Part shown: one piece after another, positions 22,335 to 35,314 of the stretch
How positions within the stretch are numbered: position 1 is the stretch's first letter
Layout: each line of letters starts with the position of its first letter
Origin: Vesta saturnalis
Lineage: Eukaryota; Arthropoda; Insecta; Coleoptera; Lampyridae
DNA: 64,000 bases
Assembly: GCA_036346205.1 (NCBI GenBank)
Contig: JARFJB010000004.1
Location: 255,001-319,000, forward strand
Reading direction: 5' to 3'
Position numbers and translations under genes: made by a program
Notes under the pieces: model-generated
What the model saw: the letters and a program-made list of their open reading frames with translations, nothing else
What the model was told of the DNA's origin: nothing
Databases searched by the model: none

Positions 22335-23190
22335 TTCCAACCTACATATATATACATATGTAGGTAAAGAAGGTTTATGTTTTTTTTCGCTATCGCTAAA
22401 TCGACTTATTAGCTCATTTTACAACTTTTGACAAAGTTTCTTGAATATCGGCCATAATGTGTGATTGTGTGCGAATGCGCGTGCGTGCGTGTGTGAATGA
22501 ATCCATCGGCGGCGATTAGTTTTTGATTTTTATGAAATGTTTCTAAAACAGCCTTATATTTCAAAGGCATAAAAATACCTAAATACATATATATCTTAAA
22601 TATATCGATTAATTATGTTCTATGTAATTTGATACGACGCATATCAATACAACAGTTTAACCATTTTCATTTTTACTTATTTATTTATTAGAATTACCTT
22701 GCGTTATATTAAGAAACTTTATGAAGCAAAGTTATGTAAAATTAAATTATCTTTAAAACATACGTCTATACTTTTTCTAATAAAATGAATGGTTATTCAG
22801 ATATTAAAAAAATTTGATTAAATTCTACCTTAGGAATTTTCTTACCGCTAAATTATGCGTCGTACCAAAAAATTGCATAGACCATAATTACTCTATATGT
22901 TTTTATATCTTCGGAATACGCAGCTGTTTTAGAAATATTTGATAAAAACCAAAAACTGACCCTAATAAACCTCCCCTCTCCGCCACTGGATTTCTCCCAA
23001 AATCTAATCAGTTCTAAGCCAAATGAAAACTAGCTTAAATACAAAAGTACGTAGGTATTATCGTGGACACACACACACACACACACTTGGCCAAAAATTG
23101 TAAAACGACCTAATAAGTCGATTTAGCGGTTGAAAAAAAAGGCGATTGTATAACATGCTATACCTACACATGTGTATATGCAGGTTGGAA
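22335..23190. mobile_element. foldback MITE with long inverted repeats (copy 1)
   Basis: The ends TTCCAACCTACATATATA and, reversed, TTCCAACCTGCATATACA match. The match then continues with interruptions through CGCTAAATCGACTTATTAG, TTTTACAA, the GGCGG region and TTTCTAAAACAGC, about 250 bases on each side. No coding capacity is visible. The loop between about 22590 and 22880 is AT-rich. A clear target-site duplication is not visible. Confidence 0.8.
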
Positions 23191-24692
23191 GTTGAAAATT
23201 ACAAGTGATACATTCATGTTTTATAAAAAAATCCGGTCTTACGGAAAGAAAAACAAAGCATACAATCATATTACATAAATCATATTTAATTGTAACGTAA
23301 ATTTATGGAAGCCAATAATTGATATTTTGTATTGTAATCACTATGCTGCATTAAGTCACAACCCGGTATACATGTACACATACGCACATTTTTCAAAAAC
23401 CAGTAGTTCCTTTGGTAGGCGAGTTAAAAAAATGGCGGTGTTTGCGATAGTAGTATATTATGTATCCAGGGACTAAAATGCTACATTTAATCGCGAGCGT
23501 GAAGATGGTTACCAGAGCGTAGCGATGGCAACAATCACCTCGCTATTTTTTGCCCCGCAATGACTAAAACTTAAAAATTTATACGATAGTGAAAGAAACA
23601 CTCAACCTTAGTACTTAATCGTTATAAAAGTTACTGAAAAAAAAAAACGATCTTGCTGGTTATTTCAGTATGGGTTCTCTTGCTTACAAAGCGGGCGCTC
23701 TACTACGCCAACGTTTAGACCATGTTGCTAACGTGTCACCTAGTATCGCTTTGTACTACCACGCGTGTAAACGCGATTATATCTTTAAGGTCCCCTGTGA
23801 CGTTGGTAAACGTGCTTATTGAACCATGGATTGCTGATTTTAGTAGTTTTCTTTTACCTTTAATTCCTTAGGATTAAAAAACTACTTAATCCCAAGGGAG
23901 TAAAAGTCGCACTTTAGTCCCTAACATGAGGAAGCAAAGTGTACGTTTTAGTCCCTTCGGTTTTTATCAAAAGCAAAAAAGGATCTGTCATATTTTATAG
24001 TCACTTTCTGTGTTAAATTTCAATACGAACAAAGTTTTTTCGGAAAATCGTTCAATAAAATAGACATTTCTGATATCATTTAATAGAATAAAAGATTAAT
24101 ATTTCTAAACTTATGTTCGTTGCTACAATCAAAAAAAGTTACAGTTAGGCAATATTCATTTGTGTATGGAACTATTTATATCTATACTGTAGGGAAAGGT
24201 TTTTTTATGTGTTTCCAAAGTTAGGCAATAGGTATCGAGGTTGTCAAGGCAGCAGGTAATAACGGTAATAATACTAATAGTAGTAACTTTACTTTTTCAT
24301 ATTAATGATATGAATGTGATATATTATTATGATTAAGCATTGATACTATTAATATAGGAAAAATGTTGTTTTCTTTTAGTTTGACATTTACTAAAACTTC
24401 CAAATTAACAGTGATTTAATATCCGCAATTAAAAAAATACTTTTTGGCTGAACAGTAAAGCAATACGCACGAGTGCTTTGACTATCTTTCTTCAACCCCT
24501 CTAAAAAAGTTGTCCAATTCTACTAAAATTAGATCACATTTTGCTTTCATTTTCTCTAACTGTTAACAACACTAGTCAGTGTAAAAGCAAACTGGTCAGT
24601 TTGCTTTTAAATTTTTGGATTTGGTGCACAACTAACTGTTTCTCCATTACCTATCAAGTAAATATAAATACACGTTTTTTTGTACTGCTCAG
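23191..24692. other. upstream region of the recombinase gene; inverted GGGACTAAA motifs
   Basis: No ORF with family features. GGGACTAAAATG at ~23469 faces TTTAGTCCC at ~23912 and ~23945, suggesting the ends of another small foldback element of ~0.5 kb. A 5' exon of the recombinase gene probably lies within this interval but cannot be identified. Confidence 0.4.
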
Positions 24693-25001
24693 GTCGGTGT
24701 TCCTTATAATGAAGGCAGAACTAAGCCAGATTATACGTTTGATTATTCCGGAATAGATTTAAACATGTTTTATTACACAGAACTGCAACTACTATCTGCT
24801 TCATCAAGTATTTTCAATAGTACCCCTGTGGAGGATCATGTCCTATCCAGTGAAGAAGTGATTTCAGAAGGTACAGAAACCTCTACGGAATATGAACAAT
24901 ATCAAGGTGTCGAGGAACTAGTAACCTCTGAAATTTCTTTGATTGTGAATCTACCACAGAATGTAGACGGGACTACGGTCAGATTTGGGCAACTTATTCA
25001 A

Positions 25002-25055
25002 GTAAGTCAAAACTGTAAAGTAAAAAGGGTTGAAAAAATATGTGCTTGATTCCAG
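25002..25055 (+). other. 54 bp GT-AG intron in recombinase gene
   Basis: Donor CAA|GTAAGT and acceptor TTCCAG|GAA keep the reading frame across the junction (FGQLIQ then ESRGSVQ). This length is typical of short insect introns. In copy 2 the acceptor side is deleted. Confidence 0.75.
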
Positions 25056-26648
25056 GAATCGCGTGGAAGTGTACAGAGAGCTGTTGGTTGTAGAACTTGG
25101 ACAAAAAAGTATTCTTGTCCATATTACTTCACAGACGTTGCACATTTCTCTCGACATTTAATAAGAAACCATAAAGTAAAAGGTGCAGTAAAGGAACTAC
25201 TGTCTCTAAAACCCAACGATCCTAATAGACAGAAAATCATTAAACTTATTCGTAGACAAGGGAATTTTGCGATCTCCGAGCATATAAATCAACTTCGACC
25301 AGTTAGGAGGCCAAAAGAATTAGACACGTTAATAGTCTGCCAATTTTGTTTTGGATTTTTAAAAGAAAACCTATTTGAAAAGGCATCGAAATCGTTGTGA
25401 ATTGCGTACAATAGGTAAAACACCGGGTCAGCGTGAAAATCATCTGACAGAATCACAAATATTTGTCACATGTTCAGCAAACAAAGAATTTTACGATTCG
25501 TTACCGTTAAAACAAGAAGTATTTACAGTTATGAGAACTGATCAAATATCTCAAGTGGCCATGAAAGATGTACTAATATGCAGCTATGGTGAAAGTTTAT
25601 TGCAGAAACATAAACGAGTTCAAATTAGGAATACGATTTCAAATAAAATGAGGGAATTAAGCAGACTTTTAATAAACCTACGCCAAATGATGCGAATAAA
25701 CACCCTTTTAGAAGTATTAAAACTTGAATTTTTTGATAATATAGTATCGGCGACAAAAATAATCACTGAGTATGATCCAACATTCCGTACATTTTCCAGT
25801 GGTAGCTTAGCTACACATATGGGTACAACAGTAAAACAAATATGCGACATCGCGGCGAAGATGGTTATCAAAAAAAGTAGATTTTTTCCTTGTGACGACC
25901 CAGAAGATAATCTTAAAGATATTAAACGTTTGAGAAATTTAATCATGAACCAGTAGAATTCAGAAATTTCTAGTTTAGCGTTAAAAGACGTGAATGAAAA
26001 GAAATGGGAGAAACCAAAGTTATTGCCTTTAACAAGCGACATAATAAAGTTTCAAAAGTATGTGATAAAAGAAGCGAGAGAAGCCAGTAAAAACATATCA
26101 CAGAAACATAACTTGGTCAAGGAATACAGACGATTATCAGAAAATGTCTTGGCTATTGTAATTTTGTTAAATAGAAAACGTATTGGTGAAGTTCAGTACC
26201 TCAAACTGGAAACCTACTGCAAAGCAGAAACACCCAACCAACAGGAAGAGTTTTATGGAACTTTAACAGAAAGTGAACTAATACTTGTAAAAAATTTTAA
26301 ACAAGTAGTAACTGGGGGAAAAGGAAGTAAACCCGTGTCTATACTGTTTCCAAAAACAGTCCAAAAATTGATCGAAGTAATGATAAGTGTCCGTAAGGAT
26401 TGCGTTCCGCAAACAAACGAATACCTCTTTGCCAATCCAAAAAGCCCAAATAGATGGATAAACGGTTATCAAACACTCAAGAAATTGGCCACACAATCCA
26501 AAGTCAAAAATAAGGATCTGTTTACATCTACTCGACTTGGAAAGCAAACAGCGTGTGTTCTTCAAGTATTGAACGTAACAGACGTGGAAATGGAACAGTT
26601 TGCAACTTTTATGGGTCACACCAAGGAAACTCACCAATCTTATTATAG

Positions 26649-26761
26649 GTATATGAATAATATCAATATGCATTTAAACATGAATTCTATCGACAGTCAT
26701 ATTTTTCTTTTCTTTCATCTATTTTAAGTTAACTTTCAGAACTTAAGTACATGTATTTTAG
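26649..26761 (+). other. 113 bp intron splitting the recombinase C-terminus
   Basis: Exon end TATTATAG|GTATAT and acceptor TTTTAG|ATTACC restore SYY-RLPQGLYQ, in keeping with the family's sequence just after the catalytic Tyr. Confidence 0.65.
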
Positions 26762-27561
26762 ATTACCTCAAGGATTATACCAAACTGCTAAGGTGTCAAA
26801 ACTCCTCCTGGAAATCAACAAAGGGAAAGCCGCCAAGTATAAAGGAAAAACCTTAGAGGAAATCGAGTTGTCAGAAGATGAGTCAGAAGGATCTGACGTC
26901 GACAAAGGACAAGACTCTAACAAAGAACTAGTTCCTAATTCATTAGGTTTCAATCATTCGTGTTTTTGTATATTCTCAATTATATATGATTTTTTAAACT
27001 GTAGGTGTAGCTGATCGTGCGTCAATATCTGACTTAGAACTCGAACGAGTTGAAAGAGCGACGCAAGACAAATCAGAACAGACAAACGATGAACTATGAA
27101 CGACAAATCGTACAGGTATATTACACATACACCCGTTAAAACAATATAATTTTACTGCTTTATGTAGATATTACTTGCGGTTCCAAACAACTAAAAATAT
27201 CTCGTACAATAAAAGTCGGTAATGTTGATATTTCCTCAACTTCAACTTCGTTTTCCGATTTCGTAATCGGAAATAAGAGGAAAATATCAGGTACATTTAT
27301 GCGTTTTTGTATTTAATGCACATTTTGAACTGAGTTTTTTAACTTTCAGCTACAAGCTCAGCTTTTAGTTATGCAGAAAACTCAGGAAATAAGAATAAAA
27401 AACAAAAAATTACAAGAGAGAGATGGGCAGAAAAACGAGCAAAGCTAATATTACAATATTTTGGACACCACATAAAAAATAAAATTTCGCCGAAGAAAGG
27501 AGAAGTAGAAAAATTTATTCGTCAACATCACACGATTTTGGAGGAAGAACTTAGACTGTAG

Positions 27562-27798
27562 GAAAGCATACGTTTATAACATATACAGAATAGAATAATG
27601 TTTGGTAAAAAAAATAAATTTTAATGTTTCTGCAAAGAACCCATTGAATATATTTATCTAGTACACCTTTCAACATATTGAATTTAATCCCGTTAATCCA
27701 TCATTTTTCTGAAACCACAAATAAGTCAAAAGTAGGTAACCAATAACATATTAGATACAAGCGCTTATTGTACCTCACATTTATGGAATATACGAAGT
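27562..27798. other. 3' flank of recombinase gene, end of block copy 1
   Basis: AATAAA at ~27610 is a plausible polyadenylation signal. The rest is AT-rich up to the start of copy 2. Confidence 0.4.
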
Positions 27799-28644
27799 TC
27801 ATCTAGTTTAATGGGAAGGAATTGAATCATAATTCAAACCGTATATAAAATGAGGATACTGTAAATATATAGTGCCGAAACAACGGCCCACAGGAAGCAA
27901 TACTCATCGTCATTTTTAACATTCACTACCGCATGCTTTACTGCTATGAAGTAGGGAACTTTAACGTAAATTGAAAGGCCACCTTTCAAATGAGACATAG
28001 CTATTAATATTCACCTAATACTTCATGTAATGCTCAACCGGAATCCCTATCGGAAAACTACTCTAATTTTTTTAATTTATAATAAACGTTTTCATTATAC
28101 CACTTACGTAAATTGGTCGCAATATTTTTCATTTTTATGGTAAAGTCTGCAACTGCAGACTAAAAGGACATTAACCTTTAGCATTGATTGCCATTGCATT
28201 AATTTAACCTTTCGTGCAAAACTATTGTATGTATTTTGTAAAAGTAAGAGGGTCCTTGATGTTTGCTATATTGACTATAATTCCCGTAAGTAACCTACCA
28301 TTAAAACATGAATCTAGAGTGTACCAACTTAGTTTGAGTATATGCAAAATATAAAGCACACTGCGGATTATGCAGTAATGGACTTGTGGCAAATATTTTA
28401 TTTATTATAACTTATAATTAAAATTAATAATTCAAATAACTATAGAAGTACTTTAGGTTTACTATTACAATTACAATTATAGTCACGAGTGCAATATACT
28501 GACTGGTATAAAAATGCTCTCTATTGGCTTATATAGTCATATAAACCCACATTCAAGATCAAATATCACAATTTGACTTTATGCAGCATACAGAAACTCG
28601 TCATATATGAAAATTAAATTTGATACTTTCACAGGCTTTTATTA

Positions 28645-29150
28645 CCTTTAGATTGCGTTGCAGTAGTATTCCCAGGAACCTCAGTTCAGACAGATGCACA
28701 CATGGCACTTTGTACATTATTATTACTGGTCTTTACTGAGAATATCTATTAACACCTATCATTAATCTTGCTGATATTGCGTGAAATACACACATTTTGG
28801 TATATTGCCTATGCAGCATACAGAAGCTTGTTTTACGTGAAAATTAAATTTGATACTTTCAAACGCTTTAGTTTATTACCTTTAGATTGCGTTGCAATAA
28901 TATTCGCAAGAAATTTAGTTCAGACAGACGCACACACTGCACTTGTTCATTATTATTACTGGTCTTTACTGAGAATATCTATTAGCACCTATCATTAATC
29001 TTGCTGATATTGCATGAAGTACCTTCACACGCTTTAGTTCATTGCCTTAAGATTAAGTTGCAATTGTATTTGCAATAGTATCAGTTCAGACATTGTACTT
29101 CTTTTATTATCTTCAGTGGGCGTCTACTGGGAATATCTATTAACTTAACC
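28645..29150. repeat. diverged tandem repeat, copy 2 of block
   Basis: Counterpart of 12031-12540. The key phrase recurs at 28645, 28879 and, altered, 29045. Confidence 0.8.
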
Positions 29151-29340
29151 TTGCTGAAATCATATGAAATACTTTCTCGTGCCTATATTATGCTGCATTC
29201 ATTACAGATAATCACTCTTCGCTTGCATAAGTCAGTTCATTCTACTAACCACTTTCACTTGTTAGCAATTTTGATAACGTTAACAGATTTACTTGTATAT
29301 AGTTTTTTTGTGAATCCATATGCCTTACCTAGTAGCCACT

Positions 29341-29868
29341 ATGGCTTCAACAAGCAAAAAAAGTAAACCATCAATGAAAAAAAAAGGCAAATATTCTGCA
29401 AGATATCTTGGTGCTGCCATGTTTTAGTTACCAGCCTGCAGAACCACCCTCGACACCTTCAAATGAAAATATTCCTGTGATGTGGAGGAGGATTTTTCAC
29501 GATATTTTGAAAAGTAAGTATACTTATTTTTTTACTATTACCACCGTCACTTCGCCAAATCCAATATGGAGGAAAGAATCTATCCTTCATACAACGAGAT
29601 GATGACACCAGGAGGGCTTCGTAACATCTCCACCAACACATCTTACGCAAGGCTCTTCGACATTGCAAGAATTTAGGGTGAAGAGCGTGAGATGGTTACA
29701 TCAAATATTGGCAGAATACACAAACAGTGAGGTGTCGGGGGTGGCTCGCGTTAAGCAACTAACTTTGGAGTTAACTGAGGATAACCAGCAGTTAGAAAAA
29801 ATTAGAATAGGTATAGCAAAGGCAGAAAACGTGCTGAATACGTAAAAGGACTTAGATGTAAATATTTA
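29341..29868 (+). pseudogene. small unknown gene with coiled-coil C-terminus (copy 2)
   Basis: Counterpart of 12732-13260, with the same frameshift between the Lys-rich start and the YQPAEPPSTPS segment. A base change turns the codon after NVLNT into a stop, removing the last 8 residues. The GTAAGT donor is kept. The lesion suggests no selection on this copy. Confidence 0.3.
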
Positions 29869-32800
29869 AATTGTATTATATTCTATTGTATTTGAGTGTG
29901 TATAGTGTAATTTAGTCAATTTGTTTTAGATGTGTGAATAGTTTTAAATTAGTATATGTTAGTAAGAAGTTTTTGCATAATTTGTTTAGTATAGTATTTT
30001 TTTTTGTACAATTTATTGTAGTCATAAGCATTTTTTTATGTTTTAATAAATAAATAAATAAAATAAACTTTTTTGGTTTATTATTTATCCTAAAAATTTT
30101 ACTACAGCTAAAAAACATCCTTGTATTATTATTTTGGAAACATACATTCATATAATCCATATTTCGAGTTTTCATGAAAACAGTGCATAGGCACATTGAA
30201 ATTTTACTACAGCTAAAAAAAGGTCAATTTGCGCTAGAAAAGTGAAATGATCTACGTTAAGGAAAAAGTTGAAAAGATTTGGAAGGCTGACTTACTCATG
30301 TACGTATGTATAAATTTCTACATCAAAGTAAAGCAGTCATTTTTTGCAAATTTTAAGTGCATTTTGCGTTACAAATTTATTTATTGTAAAATATGATGCT
30401 TATAAAGAAAGTGTGAAAATATAGTACAGTTAAAAGTGAAAAAAGACTTGCGCTAAATAAAAGTCGAAGCAGTTCCCAAAAACACGTAAATCTGAAAACT
30501 TTACGCCATGTATTTATGCAATACAAATGACACAATTGCGTTCATAAATTTGCAAATCCCGTTCCAAAATTGTAATGTGAATTGGTGACTAAGATTAATA
30601 TAGAATGTTCACATTCACACCTGCATACAATGCTTTCAAAGCAAAATAACTGAGTTCATTATCCTACAATTATTGAAGCAGTAATATCCACGCTCCATCA
30701 AAAATTGTAATTTTGGAGTCCTAATCAAACTGAAATAGAAAACAAGTCATGTTTTAAGTTCTGTTTGTTGTTTCAAAACTGAATTGGTTAATTTAAAGAG
30801 CGTTTTGATACATGTATACATGAAATGGACAAATTCCATGCATGTGTTCTTTCTGAGCTTACGTAAGCACAAAACGTGTTTTAAGTGCTCTTTGTTATTT
30901 CAAAATAGAATTGCTTAGTTTAAGAGTCATTTTTCATATTTTGATAAATTTATACATAAAATTAATAAATTGCCTTTTATAAACCACAACTGTGTTGAAA
31001 AAAAATTTTTTTTCTGAGAATTAGGCGAAAATTTTAAAATTTAAGGAGCGTATCCTTTGTAGGACTCCCCACCAACCCCACCTACACCCTTAGAAATGGA
31101 CGTCCACATCCAGCCGTCTTTTATCTCTTTCCATAGATATGCACATATATCTTTACTTCATTCACATACCTTCAAACATACATCACCTTTATAATTCAGG
31201 TACACGTCTATCGTTTATGCAAAAATAGTTGCATTTATACATTCAATTCTAGAACAATACTTGTATTTCAAGTTAAATATAATATTACAAATAATACTTA
31301 TAATACTATATGGGCAATGCATTTTACAATTGCAAGCTTTTTATTCATTACGAGTACAATCTATTTAAAATTGGTTATAATTGCATATATAGATGTAAAA
31401 TGTCCAAAGATACATTGTGAGAGTTAGTATTACTTTATTTCATAAAAAAATCGCTAGAATTTTTTTATAAAAAAAACATTACAAATATATTAAACATTTA
31501 TTATATTACATCACATTTCCTATTGATACTCAATTAATTTGGAAAATATTAAAAATGTAAAGATACGTATTATATCGAATTGTGATATATAATATTTCAC
31601 AGTTAAGGAAGGCTTTCTTTAATGAATAAACCCTTAGAATTTTTTAGATGAACAACGTATTACAAATATTTCCTAAATAAATAAATGATTTTATTTTACA
31701 TCAGTATTTATGTTAAGAAATTATTAATTTTGTGCAGTTTTAAAATATGAATATAAATTTATGCCAAATATCACGAGAGTATTGTTAGTTGCCTAAAATA
31801 TCAGGGGTTAAAGCTTTATTATTATGCTCCGCTTCTCTGATGCATACTACCGTTTCCATCATTACACTTAACAGCGTTTTCTAATGTTACAATTTTTATT
31901 CATACCTAATTATTCACTATTGCATATCAATGTTCAAAATTTATTTCATTTAAAGTTAAATACAAAATTTCACTTCATCACTTTATGTATGGTGTATTTT
32001 AAAATTAAAAGCTTTTCCTAACGTTACAGTTCTTATTATTTATTACATATAAATATAATAATCTAATAGGGATAGCTTTTACATTAGGGGTAGCTGCCCG
32101 AATTTGATATATGTGTTAGTTACGTTTGGAAGTCTACCAGGCGTGTTTGGGGGCTTTTTGAATTTATTTTTGACAAATTCTGGCCCGTTTTCGAGAAAAA
32201 TTGATTTATTTTTGTTTGAAAAGGTTGGAAACCCCTGCTTAAAAAATCTGCTTAAAAATATTTTTACCTACTAGGGGTAGATTTTACATTAGAGGTAGCC
32301 GCTTCATGCATTACCTATGTCATATTCGCCTATAAAAAGTTTACTGAATCATACACACGCAAAGAAAGCCTTTTATTATAAACTAAGGAATGTCATACGA
32401 TACCCCCACAGGTCAAAAATCTTTGACTTTGGCCACTATTTTTAGAATTCCACGTAATATGATGATGACATTGCAATTTATATTTTTAGCTTTTGACTTT
32501 GACATACAAATTTCCCGCCAAAACGTTTGATCGCTGAGTGACCTTGTAATATGATGATGATGACATTGCAATATCTATGTTTGGCGAGCTCCAAAAACTT
32601 CCCGCCAAACGTTTGACCTTGAAGAGATCCAAAAGCTTACTTTTCTCACCACCAGAGGGCGATTGACCTTGAATTTGTCCAGAACTTTAGTATGGGAACT
32701 TTAATGTTTTTCTTTCCTCCTAAACTTTTTACCACACGTTTCTTCGCTGAAAGCGCCGACTGTATTGTATCAGTGAAATTTCCGTTAGGTTTAATTTTTT

Positions 32801-34012
32801 TAGCTATTCCTAATTTTCTTTGTTTTCATCTGCTTTATGTATACTTTCTAAATCTCGGTAATCTCTGTAACTGATATGAAGTTCGCTCTGAGCATCTCAT
32901 TGATTAATACCAGGGTCACCACGTGCGAGTAATTTCTCTAAATTTGCACCCGGGCCACAATACTAGTAACCAGGTAATTGCAATGCAACTGGAAGTCTAT
33001 TGAATAGAGTATTCACTAAACCACCTGCACCATTTCGCTTCGGACCTAACATTGTTTACCTACATGGACAAAGCAGAGTATTTACACCTAAATCGATGTC
33101 ACAAAAACAAATCATAGTTATTAATATTTCTTTGTTTAGTAAATGCTATACATTAGATAAGCCGGACGATAATACAATGTTTCCGTGAAGCATACAGCGT
33201 TAGTGAATTATTATACTTAGGATTTATAACAACTTCAATGTCTTTATAATGTCATCATCTACCATGCAATTCTTTCTGAAAACGACGGTAGTTAACAACT
33301 TGTTGTATGAACTTTCATAGAAACATACCAGATTGTAAGGTTCAAGAAATTATAATTTATAGCTTATGATATACTTTAAATTGGATAGTTTTTCTACACT
33401 ATGAGCATTGGATGCTAGAACAGCAATTGTGGTTTTCAATCATCACAGTTTTAAAATTCTGCCACTTCCTTTAATCGATTATGGCAATAAATACCAAGAT
33501 TACTAGATAAGGACTCATAATGTTGATCATAGATTATATCGTTTTCTTCGTTTACATTTCACCAATAAATTTTATTTTCAATTTCTTGGGATGGGAAAAA
33601 TTGTAAGGAAGGAATTGTTAGAAGCTCACCATTCCTTCATGTCTAACACCACATTATTGCTTTAATCATAGTTTTAACACACTTACTACTGGTGCAAGGT
33701 TGAGGTGTATACTTGAATTTCCATATCTTTGCATAATGAGCATCGTTAGATAGTTCATAATAGACAATCGATTAGGCATTCATTAGCTGCTTGTTTATAC
33801 ACTTCCGATAAATCATTTTATGTTGAAATGATGCCCAGTTAGGGTTAGAAGAATAACCTTCATCTCGTTTCTCTTCATTTTTGTTTTACTATGTTTGCTA
33901 TTACCATGTTTCTACTAACTATGTGGGTATCCATACAAGAGCGAACTTTGAAGTTTGGATCGTTCTAGGAATGATTTTATTGTTGCTATAATTAAATAAC
34001 GACTTTACTTGC
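29869..34012. other. non-coding part of duplicated block, copy 2
   Basis: Matches 13261-17383. No gene is recognised. Includes the repeat motif at 30225-30265 and the same short unsupported ORFs. Confidence 0.5.
30225..30265 (+). repeat. ~38 bp repeat motif (copy 2 of block)
   Basis: Identical in the core to 13615-13654. Confidence 0.55.
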
Positions 34013-34318
34013 TCACAATTGAACTATAACTAAACACTGTTTAAAAATGATACTAGTTAATGCATGCGCAATTCTCATGTGGGGTTGTAGGACTATTATT
34101 AAAAACAAATTGTTATGTTTGTTGTTTTCCGGATGCACCAAACTACTTATGAACATGTCCTTCATGTTTAGTAACGTTTTAAATTCTTCAGTTTTCTTTG
34201 AAATAGTCATAAAAGCGCTGAGTAGTACACGTTTAAAACCTTCCATCACTATACGTTCACCGTACTTGGTATTAATTACAGCCACATTCAACAATTTTTC
34301 GATATCTCGAGGCCACAC
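34013..34318 (-). CDS. unknown 101-codon ORF (copy 2)
   Basis: Same predicted protein as 17384-17689, without a single residue change. Because the surrounding DNA is also almost unchanged, this shows recent duplication or conversion and says nothing about selection. Function unknown. Confidence 0.35.
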   Translation of the reverse strand: MWPRDIEKLLNVAVINTKYGERIVMEGFKRVLLSAFMTISKKTEEFKTLLNMKDMFISSLVHPENNKHNNLFLIIVLQPHMRIAHALTSIIFKQCLVIVQL

Positions 34319-34663
34319 ATTATTTTAAAGGATTCGCAATAGGTGCCAATTCCATGTTTAACAATTACAAGTTGCTGACTGACACACCTCTCTGTGGTTT
34401 ACATATAAGAAAAATGTGTCTTTGGCTTGATCACCTTTCACATGTTTAAATTTGTTAAATACCACATTCTCCTACTTTTAGTTTAGAAAACTATTTGACA
34501 TTGACTCAATCTAGTCAAGATAAGTACCATTTGATCTTGGACTATTTCTAAGAAATGTAATATTATACCAGGTTAATAATGTTTGACCATGTCAACTCTA
34601 TTTTTCAAAGAATTATAATATGATGATAAAATACTTATCTGGTTTTTTAACGGTGTATTTTAA

Positions 34664-34725
34664 ATTATACAATCTAAACGTTTCGATAACACTTACAGTT
34701 ATCTTCGTCAGTAGTAATATCTATT
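34664..34725 (-). ncRNA. hammerhead ribozyme motif in PLE 3' region (copy 2)
   Basis: Cleaner version of the copy 1 motif: CTA, CTGACGA, stem II GATAAC and GTTATC around a TGTAAGT loop, GAAA, C-G and A-U pairs, GTT, TAG. All core bases of the hammerhead consensus are present on the minus strand. Confidence 0.62.
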
Positions 34726-35314
34726 AAAATTGTTAAAGATGTTGTAAACAATTTTGTCAAAGTTGAGAAATTAAAACATAAACATCATCCTGCTATTAAT
34801 ATAACAGTTTGAGAAACGTATAAATCAACTACAGAATTAATTTTTAATAAAGTAGAACTAGGTCATTAAAAATTAAAAATTGTTAAACTGTCTTAAAGAT
34901 GACAAATCAGAACACCCTCTGACGGCGAAGGATAACAATAAAAAATGTCCGCCAAGAAACACATTTCACAAAATTTAATCAAGTTGAGATGTAAGTGTAA
35001 TGTTGTGAAAAACTTCAATTTTAAAGGGATAGAAGCATTCACAAATATAAGCATGACATCAAATAAAATAATCCAGTTAAATCTAAAAGATCTAAAAGAG
35101 ATATCTTTGTCAATAATTGCGAGTGTTATTAACAAGGCAGCACAAGGCAGATCGTTTTTTGTAATTTTTTAATTTGAATCTTAATTTCAATCAGTTATGT
35201 TAAATTATAATGCTGTGGTAATTTAACATATACTGGGTAAAGCAATTGCTTCAAAGTCTAGGAAAAACACATAAAAAAACATAGACATACCAAAAGTCAA
35301 AATTAAAATCAAAG

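Larger units (their letters stand above)
24693..27561 (+). pseudogene. multi-exon tyrosine recombinase gene, Crypton-like (copy 1, 3' complete)
   Basis: The first recognisable exon (24693-25001, after TGCTCAG) is acidic. A 54 bp GT..AG intron (25002-25055) precedes a zinc-finger-like segment (KYSCPYYFTDVAHFSRH, with Tyr in place of the second Cys) and another CxxC (CQFCFGFLKENLF). A frameshift near 25380 and a stop at 25954 break the frame. The recombinase domain (25990-26648) has LLNRKRIGEVQYL (first Arg region), TRLGKQTACVLQ and FMGHTKETHQSYYR with the His and candidate Tyr. A 113 bp intron (26649-26761) splits the codon after SYY. Then come RLPQGLYQTAKVSKLLLEI, further short exons, and a last exon ending in a basic tail (RERWAEKRAKLILQYF) at 27561, followed by AATAAA. 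The frame lesions make it a pseudogene in this copy. Confidence 0.75.
11210..27798. repeat. 16.6 kb direct duplication, copy 1
   Basis: From TCATCTAGT at 11210 the sequence can be aligned continuously with 27799 onward, with the same order and orientation of every feature. The offset drifts between about 16,440 and 16,630 because of small indels. Similarity varies by eye, from close to identical (about 15.9-19.75 kb and 20.15-22.3 kb) to several percent different (12-15 kb and 22.3-24.5 kb). Copy 1 also contains 26739-27798, which has no partner in copy 2. Confidence 0.95.

Noticed and set aside
26278..26673. Minus-strand 131-codon ORF
   Set aside because: Shadow of the tyrosine recombinase frame, which carries the conserved motifs.
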